Source: Carposina sasakii
Taxonomy: Eukaryota; Arthropoda; Insecta; Lepidoptera; Carposinidae
Direction of reading: 5' to 3'
NCBI GenBank assembly: GCA_014607495.2
Contig: CP053161.1
Coordinates: forward strand, 10,921,115 to 10,985,114
Length of the DNA stretch: 64,000 nt
The position numbers were made by a program, and so were the translations under genes. Below, piece by piece: positions 1 through 13,100 of the stretch (the first letter of the stretch is position 1; every line of letters begins with the position of its first letter). Under the pieces are notes generated by a model. The model was not told the DNA's origin. It did no database searches and saw nothing but the letters and a program-made list of their open reading frames with translations.

Positions 1-1249
1 GGGGTTGGCAACACTGGTTGTGGAACTATAGTTAAACTGCGTATTATATGGTATGTGGGTCGAAGTATACGGGTATGTATTGATTGAAAGTCCACGGTAG
101 GTACACGGTCTCGCAGAGAAGCAGAGATTGGCATTCTCTAAAAGTATTTTACGTTACATAAATACCAGCTTCAATCGGTAATAGTACATCTCTATTACTG
201 TCAAAGTCAAATGTGAAATAAAAAAAAATTGGATTGCTTTGTATTGTATTCCTTATTTTTCTGTTTTTCATAATTAATAAATGAAACAGTCTTGAAAGTA
301 ATAAATGCTAGGGGCATTATTGTGTAGCTATGTTATATTATAAATGACATAACATTTAATGTGTACATAAAACATCGTGGTCAAGCATATTCTCCACAGG
401 TTAGTTCTACTTTTCTATCTTTCAACATATCCATCAAATAAATATTGTTAATATATTTTTCAAACGTATTTTCCTCATTGGTTTTATCTAGCATCTTTCT
501 TGAAGTTATTAAGTACATAGGAGTTTAATATTGTTATTCTAGCATTTTTCTTGAAGTTATAGGTACATAGGAGTTTAATATTGTTATTTAAGAGTAGCCT
601 ATAAAACATTTCTTATATGGTCAAGGTTCTAATGTCATTATGAAATGCAGCAAATTAACTAGTATTTTAGTATAATATTGATTTTTATGTACCTACCTAG
701 TGCAAATTATGTTAAGTAGATTCTTTGGGGTCTAAATCTATTTGAATAATATAATATTATGGATTGATAAGAAACACTCATCACTATCTTTCCACATTTA
801 AAGGTCCTTGATTTTCTTAGCACTACTTTTAAATTGTTATATTTCTTTTTGGTATAAAAAGTTATGTATCTACTTATAGCACTATTCCCTAAAAGGACTA
901 AAGAAACTTCCAAGCTTAAAGAATTTCTTTTTCTGAAAATAAAATAAGGACAATATGGTAAACTAAGTAATAGTAAATTAATTTTATAGGTACCTACTTG
1001 TAGTACTTAATCAGCAAACATGTTAACATAAAATGTACAGTATTTTAAATTAAATGTTATTCTACCCCCTCTTACATTTGTAATATTTTGTTATTTCAGA
1101 GTAATAAAATGCAGTAAAATTTAAGTAAATTAATTTGTGATAATACCTATAAGAATATAAGCTGTGTGGGATATACTTGTAACAGAAGCTACCATCTGGT
1201 AACAATTTGGTTTAATTATTTAGCTATGAACTATATGATTATCTACTAG
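1..1249. other. AT-rich gene-free leader
   Basis: No exon, splice-bounded reading frame or RNA gene can be supported here. The stretch is AT-rich, and its short open frames (for example on the minus strand at 707-913) have no recognisable domain and no codon character. The only internal structure I see is the direct duplication at 489-588. It probably belongs to the upstream intron or promoter region of the SLC6 gene that follows, but the sequence does not show a first exon. Confidence 0.5.
489..588. repeat. Direct tandem duplication, about 50 bp x 2
   Basis: Two adjacent copies (489-539 and 540-588) share the words tagcat, tttcttgaagtta and gtacataggagtttaatatt, and differ by a few substitutions and a two-base indel. 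It is a simple local duplication with no coding content. Confidence 0.85.
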
Positions 1250-1251
1250 AG

Positions 1252-1401
1252 CAGGGATTCCCAAACCTTTTTTCTCCTAGACCCCTTTTAAAAGTAGACT
1301 GGTCCTGGTGGACCCCATTTTTTCACACCAACCAACGTCGACCCCCATCAAGTCTCCTGTGGACCCCTGGGGGTCCACCTGGACCACTTTGGGAACCACT
1401 G
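1252..1401. mobile_element. hAT-type MITE, copy 1
   Basis: It begins CAGGGATTCCCAAAC and ends GTTTGGGAACCACTG-like (read TTTGGGAACCACTG), so the termini are inverted repeats of the CAGNGGTTCCCAAA type typical of hAT elements. The flanking 8-mers (tactagag on the left, atctagag on the right) agree at six of eight positions, consistent with an old 8-bp target duplication. A better preserved copy is at 43817-43991 and a truncated one at 30182-30265. Confidence 0.7.
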
Positions 1402-1591
1402 ATCTAGAGATTGTGCTGTGTTACACAATTTAATCACTTTTACAAATCTTAATCATCCAATTCCTCTAAAGGAGTTACATACAATAGATATAACCTTCAT
1501 ACTTGCAAAAATTATATTCTTGGTACTTTTATAGATAAGATTACTACCTTATCTTGTAATAGCTACTTTATAAAAAAATTATACTAAGACT

Positions 1592-1660
1592 GAATTTTCC
1601 CAATGGTCAGATATACTATTTGAAGGATATAGTTGATGCTGTCTCTATTTGAAAGAAAAA
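1592..1660. mobile_element. Foldback MITE family F, half copy
   Basis: It contains ttttcccaatggtcagata, then gaaggatatagttgatgctg and tctctatttgaaag. This matches the left arm of the foldback elements at 5392, 16797, 29997, 40791 and 54484. The right arm is missing, replaced by the SINE that starts near 1650. Confidence 0.55.
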
Positions 1661-1894
1661 GTGTATAATACTACAGCTGCTTCTCTTCCCGGGCATACTC
1701 TACAAGTCAGTAGAGGGCCAAGAGGGTCTTGGTGTTTTGTAGGCGATGGGCTGACCACTTGTCACTACTAATCGAACCTGTACATCTCAACTATACCCTC
1801 AAAATTGGTCAGAAGTGGCACCATGTGGTTCTATTGGCTCTTGGTGCTCTGCCTACCCCGTAAGGGATAAAGGCGTAATTATATGTATGTATGT
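1650..1894 (+). mobile_element. SINE family A, copy 1
   Basis: The copy runs from gcttctcttcccgggcat to a tail of tacccc, gtaagggataaaggcg and (ATGT)n. Two further copies are at 31388-31655 (plus) and 43040-43325 (minus). The three copies are close to identical over long stretches, so the family is fairly young. It is non-coding and is classed as a SINE from its size, its dispersed copies and its simple-repeat 3' end. Confidence 0.75.
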
Positions 1895-2377
1895 CTCTAT
1901 TTTGTTATAAATATAATCATTATGCAATAAGTAGGTATACTAAATGCAGGTGTAAGTGTAACCCGGGCAAACTTTTTAATTCTCATTGAGAAGAAGTAGC
2001 AAAAACAATAGGTGAAAATTCCCAGGCCAAAGGGAAATGTGATGTTCAAGATTATACTAGCTTTTGAACAAAGTAATTGTTCTAATTGTCATGCTTCTCA
2101 TATTCACTGTCAAAAGTACTTACAGAAATAATTATGTAAATGCAATAAAATTTCTTGAGCAGCAGCTTAGGGCTTGAAATATACAAATTATAGTCACTCG
2201 GGTGATTTTTTTTTATTTTCTTCATAATTTACAAACTATAGTTATTTATTTTGCTATAGAATAAAATTAGAAAAAAACCTTATATTTTAAATATTAAATA
2301 TAAAAAAATATATAAAAATCGACGACGTAAGTACACTACCGGTTAGTGCCAACATATAATAGGAAGAAGTTTAGATA

Positions 2378-2505
2378 ACTATCTGGGGGATAAGCACGAA
2401 CATTTTTACATGCGGTAACATAGCGCAACGCAATGCAAGCAAAATCGATGAGATTTGACAATGTAGCGAGAGCGTTACGAATTGTCGAGGGATTTGTCCC
2501 TGCTC
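2378..2505. mobile_element. MITE family I, diverged copy
   Basis: It shares ggataagcacgaac, aaaatcgatgagatttgac and agcgttacgaa with the foldback element at 61496-61620. In this copy the right terminal repeat is degraded (gagggatttgtccctgctc against aggttcgtgcttacccctc). It is non-coding. Confidence 0.55.
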
Positions 2506-2969
2506 TAAATTCTACTAATTTTTTAAATCCACGCTGACAAAGTCGCGGGCGCCTGCTAGTCTGATCTATAATATCTTGAAACACGTCATGATCGCTAAAC
2601 TATTTGATTCTGTAATGTTGGTTCAAAAGAACTTATATTAAAAGGCCTGTTTATTTAAGATGATGGTTTGGTTCTTATCTCGCTTAAATTGTCTTTATTA
2701 TCATAGAGTGAGTATGAATCACCTTAGCTACATACTATATGTGGCAGACAGGTGTAAAGCATCCTTGCAGTGTTAGTAATTAACGTACTCTAAAGGCGTT
2801 ACCTGTCGCAATTAGGCTTATTAGCCCGCCAGTTCTTATGTAAATATTGAGCTTGTAACGCTCACATGTTCAAGCTCAAGTGTGGAAAATTATTACGCCG
2901 AAATATTGTGCGTTTTGTGTTGTTGACGTATATTTGGCCTAAAATCCATGTGTAGTGTAAATTCGTGCA

Positions 2970-3050
2970 TTCATAAAAGCCGACTAAGGAACTCGGGAGT
3001 TTTCTCAATCAGGCGATGAGCTAACTTGTCAGTGATCTTTTACATCTGCT
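2970..3050 (-). mobile_element. SINE family D fragment
   Basis: Read on the minus strand, it contains gacaagttagctcatcgcct and gagttccttagtcggc. The same words recur near 51110-51210, 57700-57810, 63735-63830 and at the window end 63965-64000. It lies just upstream of the first supported SLC6 exon. Confidence 0.55.
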
Positions 3051-3161
3051 CTTGCTATGTTAAACGCGCGTGTGTTCCTTCGTGATCCCACAGTTCTCGC
3101 TGCCCAATTCGGGGAACATATTCGTGTGTATTATATTTATACTGTAATTGTTCTGTTCCAG

Positions 3162-4194
3162 GGTTCTCACCAAGAAGACAAGGCTATGACTTGGGTCATG
3201 CTATAAAAATGGAAGTGGTTAATTTGGACGATGGAAGATACGAGCTTAGAGAGAATTTACCCAGAAGTAGCAATGACAGTGAAGTTTCCAGCAGTTTTGA
3301 TAGGGATTTAACTGAAGATAAAGATTCGGAAGATGAAGAGGATCTCAAAGAAGACTTACAGAAGACAATACCGCAATGTTACAAGTCGGATTCCAACTTT
3401 ACATCACAAACAAGTACCTCCAGTGATTACGCGAATGACGATGAGTTTCAAGCTACCGCTTTGTGCCAGTTTATGGATATTCTGAACGATTTAGATGCAG
3501 TTCTGGACAAATCTTTGTTAGCATGCCTTGACGATCCCATAAAGAATTTTGATAGCGATGAGGAGGATCTCATTTGTAAAATTAAGGAGTGTATCAATGA
3601 ACCTCACGTGGATTCAGAGCAATCGTCGATTGACGACGACGTTCAGGTCATATGCGCCACTGTTCAACACACAACACCTTCAACGGAAGAAGCTGCCACG
3701 CCAAACATTCCGCATCGGGTTCAACTTGCCACTTTAGGACGTTCGAAAAGCTTCTCAGATCTGTCTGGCACGCGTCGAGAGGTATTCTCAGTACCCCTAG
3801 AGAGAGCGGGGACGACTAATGACAATCTACGGAATTCAATGCGAAGACTGGACCCGATCGTGCTGCCGGAAATAGCGAGTGAACCGTTGACGTTGCCGGT
3901 TATATTGTTCTTGGAGCATCATGTGAATCTGCGGCCGACCAGCGCGCCTATTCAGGTGCAGGTGACGGCTGCGAATTTGACTAGCGACGGGTCGTCCGGG
4001 CCGTTGATAGTCGGCCGAAGAACGTTGCTGATGAACCGTGCCTTATCCCTGCCGTCTCCGGTGGAGAGTGCGAATACGGACGAGTATCTGAACAGATATA
4101 CGGCCAGAAGTATGAGCTTGTCGAGTTCGTCGAGCGAGTCCTTGAATGCAATGCCTGTGCCGAGCCAACCTTCTCCAGGTGCCATAGATGAGAG
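3162..4194 (+). CDS. SLC6 gene, exon with acidic cytosolic N-terminus
   Basis: An acceptor TTCTGTTCCAG precedes 3162 and a GTGAGT donor follows 4194. Start codon chosen: ATG at 3209, the first in-frame ATG after the acceptor. The frame stays open for 15 codons before it, so coding from an earlier exon cannot be excluded. About 328 residues precede TM1. They are Ser/Asp/Glu-rich (SEDEEDLKEDL) with Ser runs (SMSLSSSSSESL), look disordered and have no recognisable domain. Long N-terminal tails of this kind occur in a few insect SLC6 proteins. The following codon AGA is split across the intron. Confidence 0.8.
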
Positions 4195-7100
4195 GTGAGT
4201 AATAACAACTGAAAACGTAATCGTAAAAGCTTTAACATTCTGACGCATTTTACCGTAAAACATGAATCACGGTACTTACATATCATATTTTTTTCAAGAA
4301 TTGGCGATTCTCTTGTTAGTTAAATCCATGTAGCTTATCAAACCCACTTTCCTTAAGACTTAGCTATACTAACCTCAACCTACAGTAGACTTCCACACAG
4401 CTAATTGTCAACTAAACCATTATTATTGAATTGTATCAGGCGTCACTATTCGGAAGTTCAAATCTCTATTGAGGGATCGGTGGTGGGCGATCCCTCAATA
4501 AACCATTATTATTATTCCATATTCCAGAGCCGATGAGACTGAAGAGCCGCCGTTCGGAGTGTGGCCTCACAGCATGAGCGCGATGCTAGCATGCCTCAGC
4601 TGTACTGTCGGCCTGTTTAATATCTCGCGGTTTGCTTTGTTCAGCGTTGATTTTGGAGGTAAGCAATCTACTTATCAACTGTGCCAGTTCGCAAACTTTA
4701 ACATCCTAAATGTGGTAATAGGATGTACGATTTGCTATTCTGCCGTACAGCCGTATGTATGTAAACTATATGCACCCCAGTGCCATACTGAGATGTTAAA
4801 ATAAATATGCACATATTATAAATGCCACTCTAAGATCCCTACGGTCGTGGGTACAAGCATTGGTGTACATATAATTACATAGACATAATCATAGAAACAT
4901 CCATGACTCGGAAAGAAACATCGATATTCGTCACATCAATTGTTTTTTGTTCGCACTTACCGGGATTCGAACTCAGGACCTATGACGCGGCGGTCAGGGT
5001 CACTTCGCCTATTGCTCACCATATTTACATGAGAAAGATGACATAAATACGCTCTAATATTAATCCCACCTTTGTTTTTCAGCATCCTTCATAGTACAAT
5101 TCCTAATCCTATCCCTACTGATCGGTATACCGCTCTTCACATTACACCTCTGCCTGGGCCAAGTTCTAGAATCAGGTCCAATGGACATGTGGAGGATATC
5201 TCCAATATTCCAAGGAGTGGGCATCTCTTTGCTGATCACTCAAGCGGCGTTGGGCATCTACAGTATTATAGGACTGTCGTGGGTGTTCGTGTTTTTCCGT
5301 GACTCGTTCATTTCCGCCGGCGATAAGTACAAGTGGGCATTGCCGCATGAATTTAACTTTGAAGGTTCGTTGTGTTTTATAGAATATCCGATTTTTCCTA
5401 TGGTCGGATAGCCAATCTGAAGGATAAAGTTGATGCTGTCTCTATCTTGATCAACTTTATTCTTCTGATAGGCTATCTAAACATTGAAAAAATCGGTATA
5501 ATATTATTAGAATTAAAGAGGCATCAACAATTCATTCAAAATGAGGACGGTTGGCGTCAGACAGGCAGCAAAAACGAAAGCAAAAACTTTGGCAATATGA
5601 GTTTCGAAAGAAACCATATGATGATGTATAACTTTTGCGTCACACGTGCGGCGGTGACCTAAGAACCGTGTCATTTTCATGTAATCTCGTCATTTACATT
5701 TCAATCACAAGTATCGGATCATCGTTTGTTTTTGTTTATTTCCGATGTAAAGTAAAGTAGATTTCTTTGACTACGCCATTTGTGCATCGTCATCATCATC
5801 ATTATCATCATCAGCCTATTGCAGTCCACTGCTGGACGTAGGCCTCCCCCGGGGCACGCCACAAGACTGCCATGGGGGGTATTTGCCCAGTCACCACGCT
5901 GGGCAGACGGGTTGGTGACCGCAGTTTGTATTTTGTGCGTCGTCATCGGGTTTTATTCTTAACTAGTGGACGCCCGCGACTCCGTCCGCGTGGACTACAG
6001 AAAAAACAAAATGTCGAAATTATCCGGGATAAAAAGTAGCCTATATGTTAAGTGGGACCTGTCACAATATATTCCTGAAAACTGCATCGAAATCGGTTCA
6101 GCCGTTTCTGAGATTAGCGTGCACAAACGCACAGACAAACCGACAAAAATTCCAAAAATCATCGTTTTGGATCCTATTGCGTTGATAAAGGTCTCCTTTA
6201 ATATTTTTTCTCATATATCTTCCAGTTCCATGTACAAACAGCGATCCGTTACATTTTTATTATATGTATAGATTTTCGCTGAATGCATATTCGTTTTGCT
6301 GGATTTATTTATTATGCTATCCTAGACGTGGCTGTGGGAGCTCCTTTATGATCTTGCAGTTCTGGCTACCCTGTTTCGGGAACAGAGCCATATGTATATG
6401 TATGTGAATAAGATTACACACGGAATAGAGTTTGGCATTTAAACTTTTAAACAGTTTGCTCGAGTCCGGCACTTTATTTATAGATATACCTACTTTAGTT
6501 TCAGATGCATTTATAAAAAACACCACCTTCAAAATAGAAGAGACATTGCCCCAATACATATATGGAGAGATGTTGCAAAAGAGCCCAGGACAAAATGGAA
6601 ATGTTTACGGGTCAATAAAGTTCCAGGTTGCATTCAACCTGGCCGTGGTTTGGATGATTATTTTTGTTGCGCTCAGCAAAGGATTGAGGTCATATGGAAA
6701 GGTAATATACCCTTAAATGTATATGTCATTAAACGTTTACTCAAGTATCAATCACACTCAAGCATTGAAGAATACTCATACTACAGGAATTCTATTGTTT
6801 TCTAAAAATCTCTCACACAGGTATGATACTACAAAATATGATACTCTCTGTTTTTAAAACCTTTTCAGGCAAATCTTAACCTTAAAGCTGCCTTCCCAGT
6901 GCTAAGTTTCTATGGTTGCGTTTGATATTTACCAATCAAAATCATTGACATCATGGACCAATAAATGTTATTGGTGGTTATGATACACATACATAGTTAG
7001 GTAGCATAGCATATCTGATGGGAAGGCAGCCCAACTTATTTTTTATTCTATATTTTCAGGCGGTATACCTGTTGGTATTTCTGCCAATATGCGGTACTCT

Positions 7101-10100
7101 AATTCTGTGCACCAAGCTACTCACTTTGATACCATACGACGCTGTTACTAATATCTTCTCGGATACTGACTGGGGCGAATTTTTTATCAATAGTAATGTA
7201 AGTAAATATTGTCTAATTTTAAACAGTTTTATCACTATCCTCCCATAGACATGTCGAAGGCTCATTGTAGAATCCGCTGTACTTATTACATCGAGCGCGC
7301 GTCTACCCAACATTCAGGCGGTTCGCATTCCGATCCGAATCCGATTTAATGGAGACAGCGTAACTGTATAAATAAAATTAATTACTGCGTATCCCTATTG
7401 GCAGTGTTATACTGATTAAGATGATTTTATATGGAGGCAATTATGAGTTTCGAAAGAAACCATATTGCGCTACTTCATAAATAATGGTATAAGGGCAGGA
7501 AGATGTTATATGTAAAATTCTTTCACCAGAGCTGGGCAGCAGCGGCGCAAGAGACCTTCTTAACCTGGGGTTTGCTAGGCCCGTGCGTAATGCAGCTGAT
7601 CTCGCACAAAACTATGAAGAACCGAACCAGCAAGATACTGCAAAGGGAATGCGCTTGCATCGTCGGCTTCACTATAACTATACTGTTGTTGGCATCGTTT
7701 TTGGCCAACGCTTGTGTGCAGATTTTGAAGGGTGCCGGCTACGCGTATATTCCGGGCAGTTTTGGTGAGTGATTTTATAAACAATAAGTTTAAATGTAGT
7801 TTGTGTAGTGCCGTCATGTTTATATAATGTCGTGGTAATATGACACACACACACACATTTTGCATTTCTTAATTTTCTGAAGTCAAGATACATAATGTAA
7901 TTTGCTTATTAATCCAAATACTGAGCCAATACAGTAAATAAGAAATAAATATTAAGTTATTGGATGTTAGTTCACTTGTTTCACGCGCTCTATCATATTT
8001 ACATTTCTTTACTACTGTATAATGCGTAACATACAAACAAATGAATATTCTATTTTAGTCATTTTTGTATGACAATAAAGATGTTATTGAGGAAGTTTGA
8101 ACTTGAACTGTTATTGTTATGTTAATATTTGATGAACTTGTAACATTTTTACTAATAATGATCTATATTGTAATGTTACAATACGTTGTTTGGATCCGTT
8201 TGCACTTCAAAGAAAATGTTATGAATTATTCAATAATTTTTATATTTGTTATGACATGATAATAGTGTTTTTAACACCTCGAAAGGAAGTGAAATTGGCT
8301 ATTTCTCTTTAGTTCACATACATAAATAAATATCTAAATTCTTTGCACTATCAAAAATTTCACACAAAGGCGAGGGTAGTTACACAAAGTACTAGAATTT
8401 GTTGTTACATAGGCCTACATACACTCGGCTGTGTTACCAAAATGTGGTAGGCAGAATCGTGAAGGATATCCTACATGCATGTTTAGCATAGCGCCCGTTT
8501 TGCATAGCCATATATAAACTTAGTTGCTAGCTTATCGCCTGTGGGAAAGCCCCTTATTTGACATGTTTTGTGTCTGTCTGACGGCGTATGGACTGCTACC
8601 ATGTTTCAGATCCGCGGTTTACTGTGCATTGATCCGTTCATCATTCAGGACGAAGCACTTTATAGTATGTATGTTAAAATTGACATAATTCCACAGAGAC
8701 GCTAAAATCATCCCAATTCCTCTGGCCGACGTCCCAACCGATGCCGGGGACGGTATCATTACCCGTGCGGTACACCACTCACTACGGTAACTTAGTGGGA
8801 GTGAGCCGGGCGGGTGCGGGTGCGACGGGTGGGCCGGGGGCGGGTGCGGGTGCGCGGGTGTTGAGCGGGTGGACACCGCTGCATTTACTCACGCAGCTTG
8901 TACCCGCCGCGCTTGCTGTACTGCCTAGTGATAGCGTGAGTTTTAATTTTAATAGTATATATATGATGATATTTACTCTTAAGTTACATAATATTGTAAT
9001 GGCTGTGTTACTTCCGATAAATAAATAAATGATGAATAAAATCTGCCGTTTTATCGTGAAAAGCCAGCAGTTATTATTCTTATGACATAGAGATATCAGT
9101 GAAATGATAGGCTCTATTGTGGACATTGATTGACAGTTATGTACTGTACTTGGAAAAAAAAATATTTGGTTAAAACATGGTACCAAAGTTATTACCTATT
9201 ACATTTATTTACACATTACACCCGTGTGAAGCCGGGGCAGGTCCTTAGTTATCATGGAGAAGAAATAAAAGAGGAGTAGCGGCTAAGTATATTTTTATAC
9301 AAAAATAGTGTGCCGCGGCGGGGGTGAAGTATGGGACGAGGGGAGCATTGAACACTGTAGCCCTGCCCATTTACCTACATAGAAACCACCTTGTAGTGAC
9401 TAGTCAAACTACTTGCTCATTATCAATATGGTTCAAGATTGTTTTACTAGTGCAATTACTCATCACTAGATGGCAATATTATACTTCGTTTTAGTAATAA
9501 AGTACCATGATAAAAGCCCTAGTGTCTTTGGAGTAAGAGCGTGTGGTTGCAGCTACTGCGTTACACTGGCGCTGAAGCTCCACCCCTATCATGACGTCAC
9601 GGCCTCACGATTGCCACACGACTCACTTCATAGTCCCACCTCCTCTTTTATACCTTCTTCATGTTAGTTCTTGAATCACTCTTCTATTTAAAAATCGCAT
9701 CAAAATCCGTTGCGTAGTTTTAAAGATCTAAGCATACATAAGGGCAGACAGCGGAGAGCGACTTTGTTTTATAATATGTGGTGAAGATAGATAGGTAGAA
9801 CAACTTTATTAATCAAAATTGCCAGTTTCACCACTGGCTATTAAGTTCCTCTAATAACCTAACTGGTACCTGTCAAAAAAGTTCCAGTTACTTTTTTGAC
9901 AGGTGCCAGTTAGTTTCACCAAAACTTGAGAGCAAAAACTGTCGTCTTTCCGCAGCTATCACCGATCTGGGCGGTGTTGTTCTACTGGATCGTGATCTCG
10001 CTGGGGCTGGCGCAGCAGGCGGGCGTGTGGCACTGCGTGGTCGCCGGCGTGTCGGCGCTCAACGCGCGCGCGCTGCGCTGCTGGGAGATCAGCGTCACCT

Positions 10101-13100
10101 TTCTCAGCTGTGCGCTCGGCCTGGCCGCGGGCCTGTGTCTCACTACTGATGTAAGTACTATAGATTACGATACTTCTCTATGTACATACATAATTCTATC
10201 CAAAGATGACACAATAGTAGTAACATTCTTGAAAGAATCAGTTCGTTCGTGGTAACGCGCGGCTTCCTTGTTGCCGCGGGCTGTATTATAGTTGTACTCT
10301 AGAACATGATGGTGAACAGTCTATCCGAGTCATTCTCTTTCCAACCCGATTTGTAGTGTCTTGTATAGGATAGTGTGTCTTTATGATCGCTAACGTGTTC
10401 GCGAACCTTCAATCCACGTAGTAGGTAAAGATTCTTTTTTCTTGTTAATATAGGGTGTCTTTATGACAGCGTACGTGTTCGCGCACGTTCTACTCACTCC
10501 CAGGCTTCTTCTGCTTCTTCGTGATTTCTTGGGTACTGTAGCTTGTCTTATGATCCATTTGTAGTGTCTTGTATAGGATAGCGAACCTTTCACCGGTGCA
10601 TAGGTTATTACACGTGTGTATAGGTTAATACAATAGCTTCTTCAGCGCTTGCGATCCCCTAACCCACCGGTGCCGTGTCAGGCGGGCGTGGGCGCGGCGC
10701 ACTTCCTGGACTACTGCAGACGACACTTATGATCCATTTGTAGTGTCATGTATAGGTTAGCGTGTCTTTATGATAGCGAACGTGTTTGCGAACCTTCTAT
10801 CCACCTCCCAGGCTTCTTCTGTTTCTTAGTGATCTTTTGGGTACTGTAGCTTGTCTTATTATCCATCTGTAGTGTCTTGTATAGGACAGCGTATCTATAT
10901 AATCGCGAACGTGTTCGTGAACCTTCTATCCACTACCAAACGTCTTCAGCGATTGCGATCGCGAACGTGTTCACAAACCTTCCCCCAGCGTGGACAGTTA
11001 CACTTGTGTCTATGGGTTCAGTCAATTATCTCCCAGAGTGCTTGAACTCCCTATAATAGCTGGCGCTATGTGTCAGGTGGGCGTGGGCGCGGCGCATTTC
11101 CTGGAATACGTGCTGGCGGGCGCGTGATGGCACTGCGTGCTGCAGACGGCACTTATGATCCATTTGTAGTGTCTCGAATTTGGACAGCGTGTCTTTATGA
11201 TCGCGAACGTGTTCGCGAACTTTCCACACGCGTAGACCGTTATGCTTGTGTCTATGGGTTCAGTCAACATTTCTTCAGACTTTCCCAGCGTTTGCATCCT
11301 CCTAACCTTGTCTTAGGCCTTTCTAACCTAGCCGGTATCGTGCGTCAGGCTGGCGTGGGCGCGGCGCACTTCCTGGACTACGTGCTGGCGGGCGCGTGGT
11401 GGCACTGCGTGCTGCAGACGGCGCTGGCGGCGGGCGTGTTCGTGGTGCGGGGCCGGCCCTACTGCCCGGAGACCGTGGCCGCTTGCTTGCTGCCCCGGGG
11501 CGGGGCGGTGCTGGGGTTTACGTGGACGGTAGCGCTGCCGGTGCTGTTGTGTGTAAGTATAAATCTACCGCGAATACGTGTAGATTACTGTTATTCTCTC
11601 TACAGTAAAATCTCTCAAACTAAGCTAAAGCTAGTCGATTCCGACCATCACACGTAAACATAAAATTTGTTAGGCCTGTCCCTCTCAATCCTTAACATAA
11701 ATAACTGAGACAGAAAGGGACAGGTAGGACTTATTATGTGTGACGGTCAGACAATATTGTCTAATTTTGACAGATATTCCATACATTTTGCTGTAAAAAG
11801 ACATTTTAACTTGAGACGCGGTTTGGTAGATAATGTGGTCGATTCCGGAAGTCACACACTTTAACCTAAACTTAGCGTAAAAATATCTAAACTTAAGATT
11901 AGTTTAAATTTAGTAAATTTAACTGTACGCGTAAATTCATGTATTTTGATCAAATTGGAGAAAAACCACGCCTAAGATATTCTACTTTAAAAAAGGAACA
12001 TCATGACATCTTTTAAATCACGATAAAACCTATTATTTCTGCTTAAAACAATAATATTGTTGTTTAAATTTTAAATTTTAGTCGCTAAAGCTATTCTGAC
12101 CGCACTCTTTATCCTAAACCTAAAAAGCCGACACTTGTAAATCGAATAATCTGTGTTGCCATTATATTCAAAAAAAGAAAAGAGAAAGAGCGAAAAATGA
12201 ATGATAAAAGAAAAAATATACTTTTTTTTATCCTGAAAGAAAGGCAAAAAAGTCTATGGACCATGCGTCCATGTCCATGTTTTTAGTAAAAAAAAAAATA
12301 TCTAATTATCAGGGAAAGTAATGAACGGAAACTTTTTAGAAAACATTGGAAACTGTTTCTAAAACATTAAAATAAACAAAATAAAACCGGCACAGGAGTT
12401 CTTAGAAGTGGATAATCTTGTCGTCTTTTTTACCATTCTGGTCCTTCTTTAACAACGTTTATTATAATAACCTTATGTTTTAACAACATATCATGTTCGC
12501 TGATGCGCTGACGACTCCAAAAAGACACCTTTATTTTTAAGAATAATTTAAACGTAAACTTTTAGATGCCTCCTAAACTTAAGTAATTTTACGCTTCTAA
12601 TGTCAAAACTTTGACCACCAGAATAGCTTTTTACGTATAAACCTAAAGTGAATTTAAAAAAGTTTAAACGTCAAATTAACGTAATTCAAATTAAATTTAG
12701 TCACCACCTGTCAGGATTCGGCGGGAAAAGCTGGAAGGGTACAGGTGTAATTTTCTTGTGAAAATCTAAAATTATTTGTAAATGGCTTGCATGTGTCCGT
12801 AAGGTGATGTTTTCTGGTAGATAAGTTATATTTTGATTACTTGTGGTGTGAATCTAGTGCGTGTGCATGGTTTTATACGCAGGTAAGCCGAGTAAAACTT
12901 TAGTCGGATTACGATCTCTTCATGGGCGCATGTAAGTTGTTTCTGCAATAATTTTTCATTTTGACTAACTTTACATTTGTTCTTGAGGATTTTCCCGACG
13001 TTTCCATTCATCATCATTGTCATCATCATAAATTCAGAATACATTTTACTAAACAATGATTAGGCTGTATGGGCTTAGTTCCCCTTGCCTTTGCTTCGGG

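Larger units (their letters stand above)
10340..11250 (+). repeat. Tandem array around exon-9 pseudo-copies
   Basis: A word set recurs through this part of SLC6 intron 8: cttatgatccatttgtagtg, tcttgtataggatagcg, tgtctttatgatcgcgaacg and tgttcgcgaaccttc. It appears near 10343, 10454, 10549, 10727, 10855 and 11155, often followed by ctcccaggcttcttctg. At least two units also contain the first part of exon 9 with its acceptor (10682 and 11077). The array therefore seems to have grown by repeated duplication of an intron-plus-exon segment. The repeats are degenerate, so most duplications are not recent. Confidence 0.75.

Noticed and set aside
8619..9186. Minus-strand frames of 85 and 134 codons with Pro/Ala/His-rich text
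   Set aside because: They are antisense to exon 7 of the SLC6 gene. The GC-rich Gly/Ala tract creates the open reading.
10390..11045. Open frames of 64-67 codons in SLC6 intron 8
   Set aside because: They lie in the degenerate repeat array around the exon 9 pseudo-copies. There is no domain and the repeats explain the open reading.
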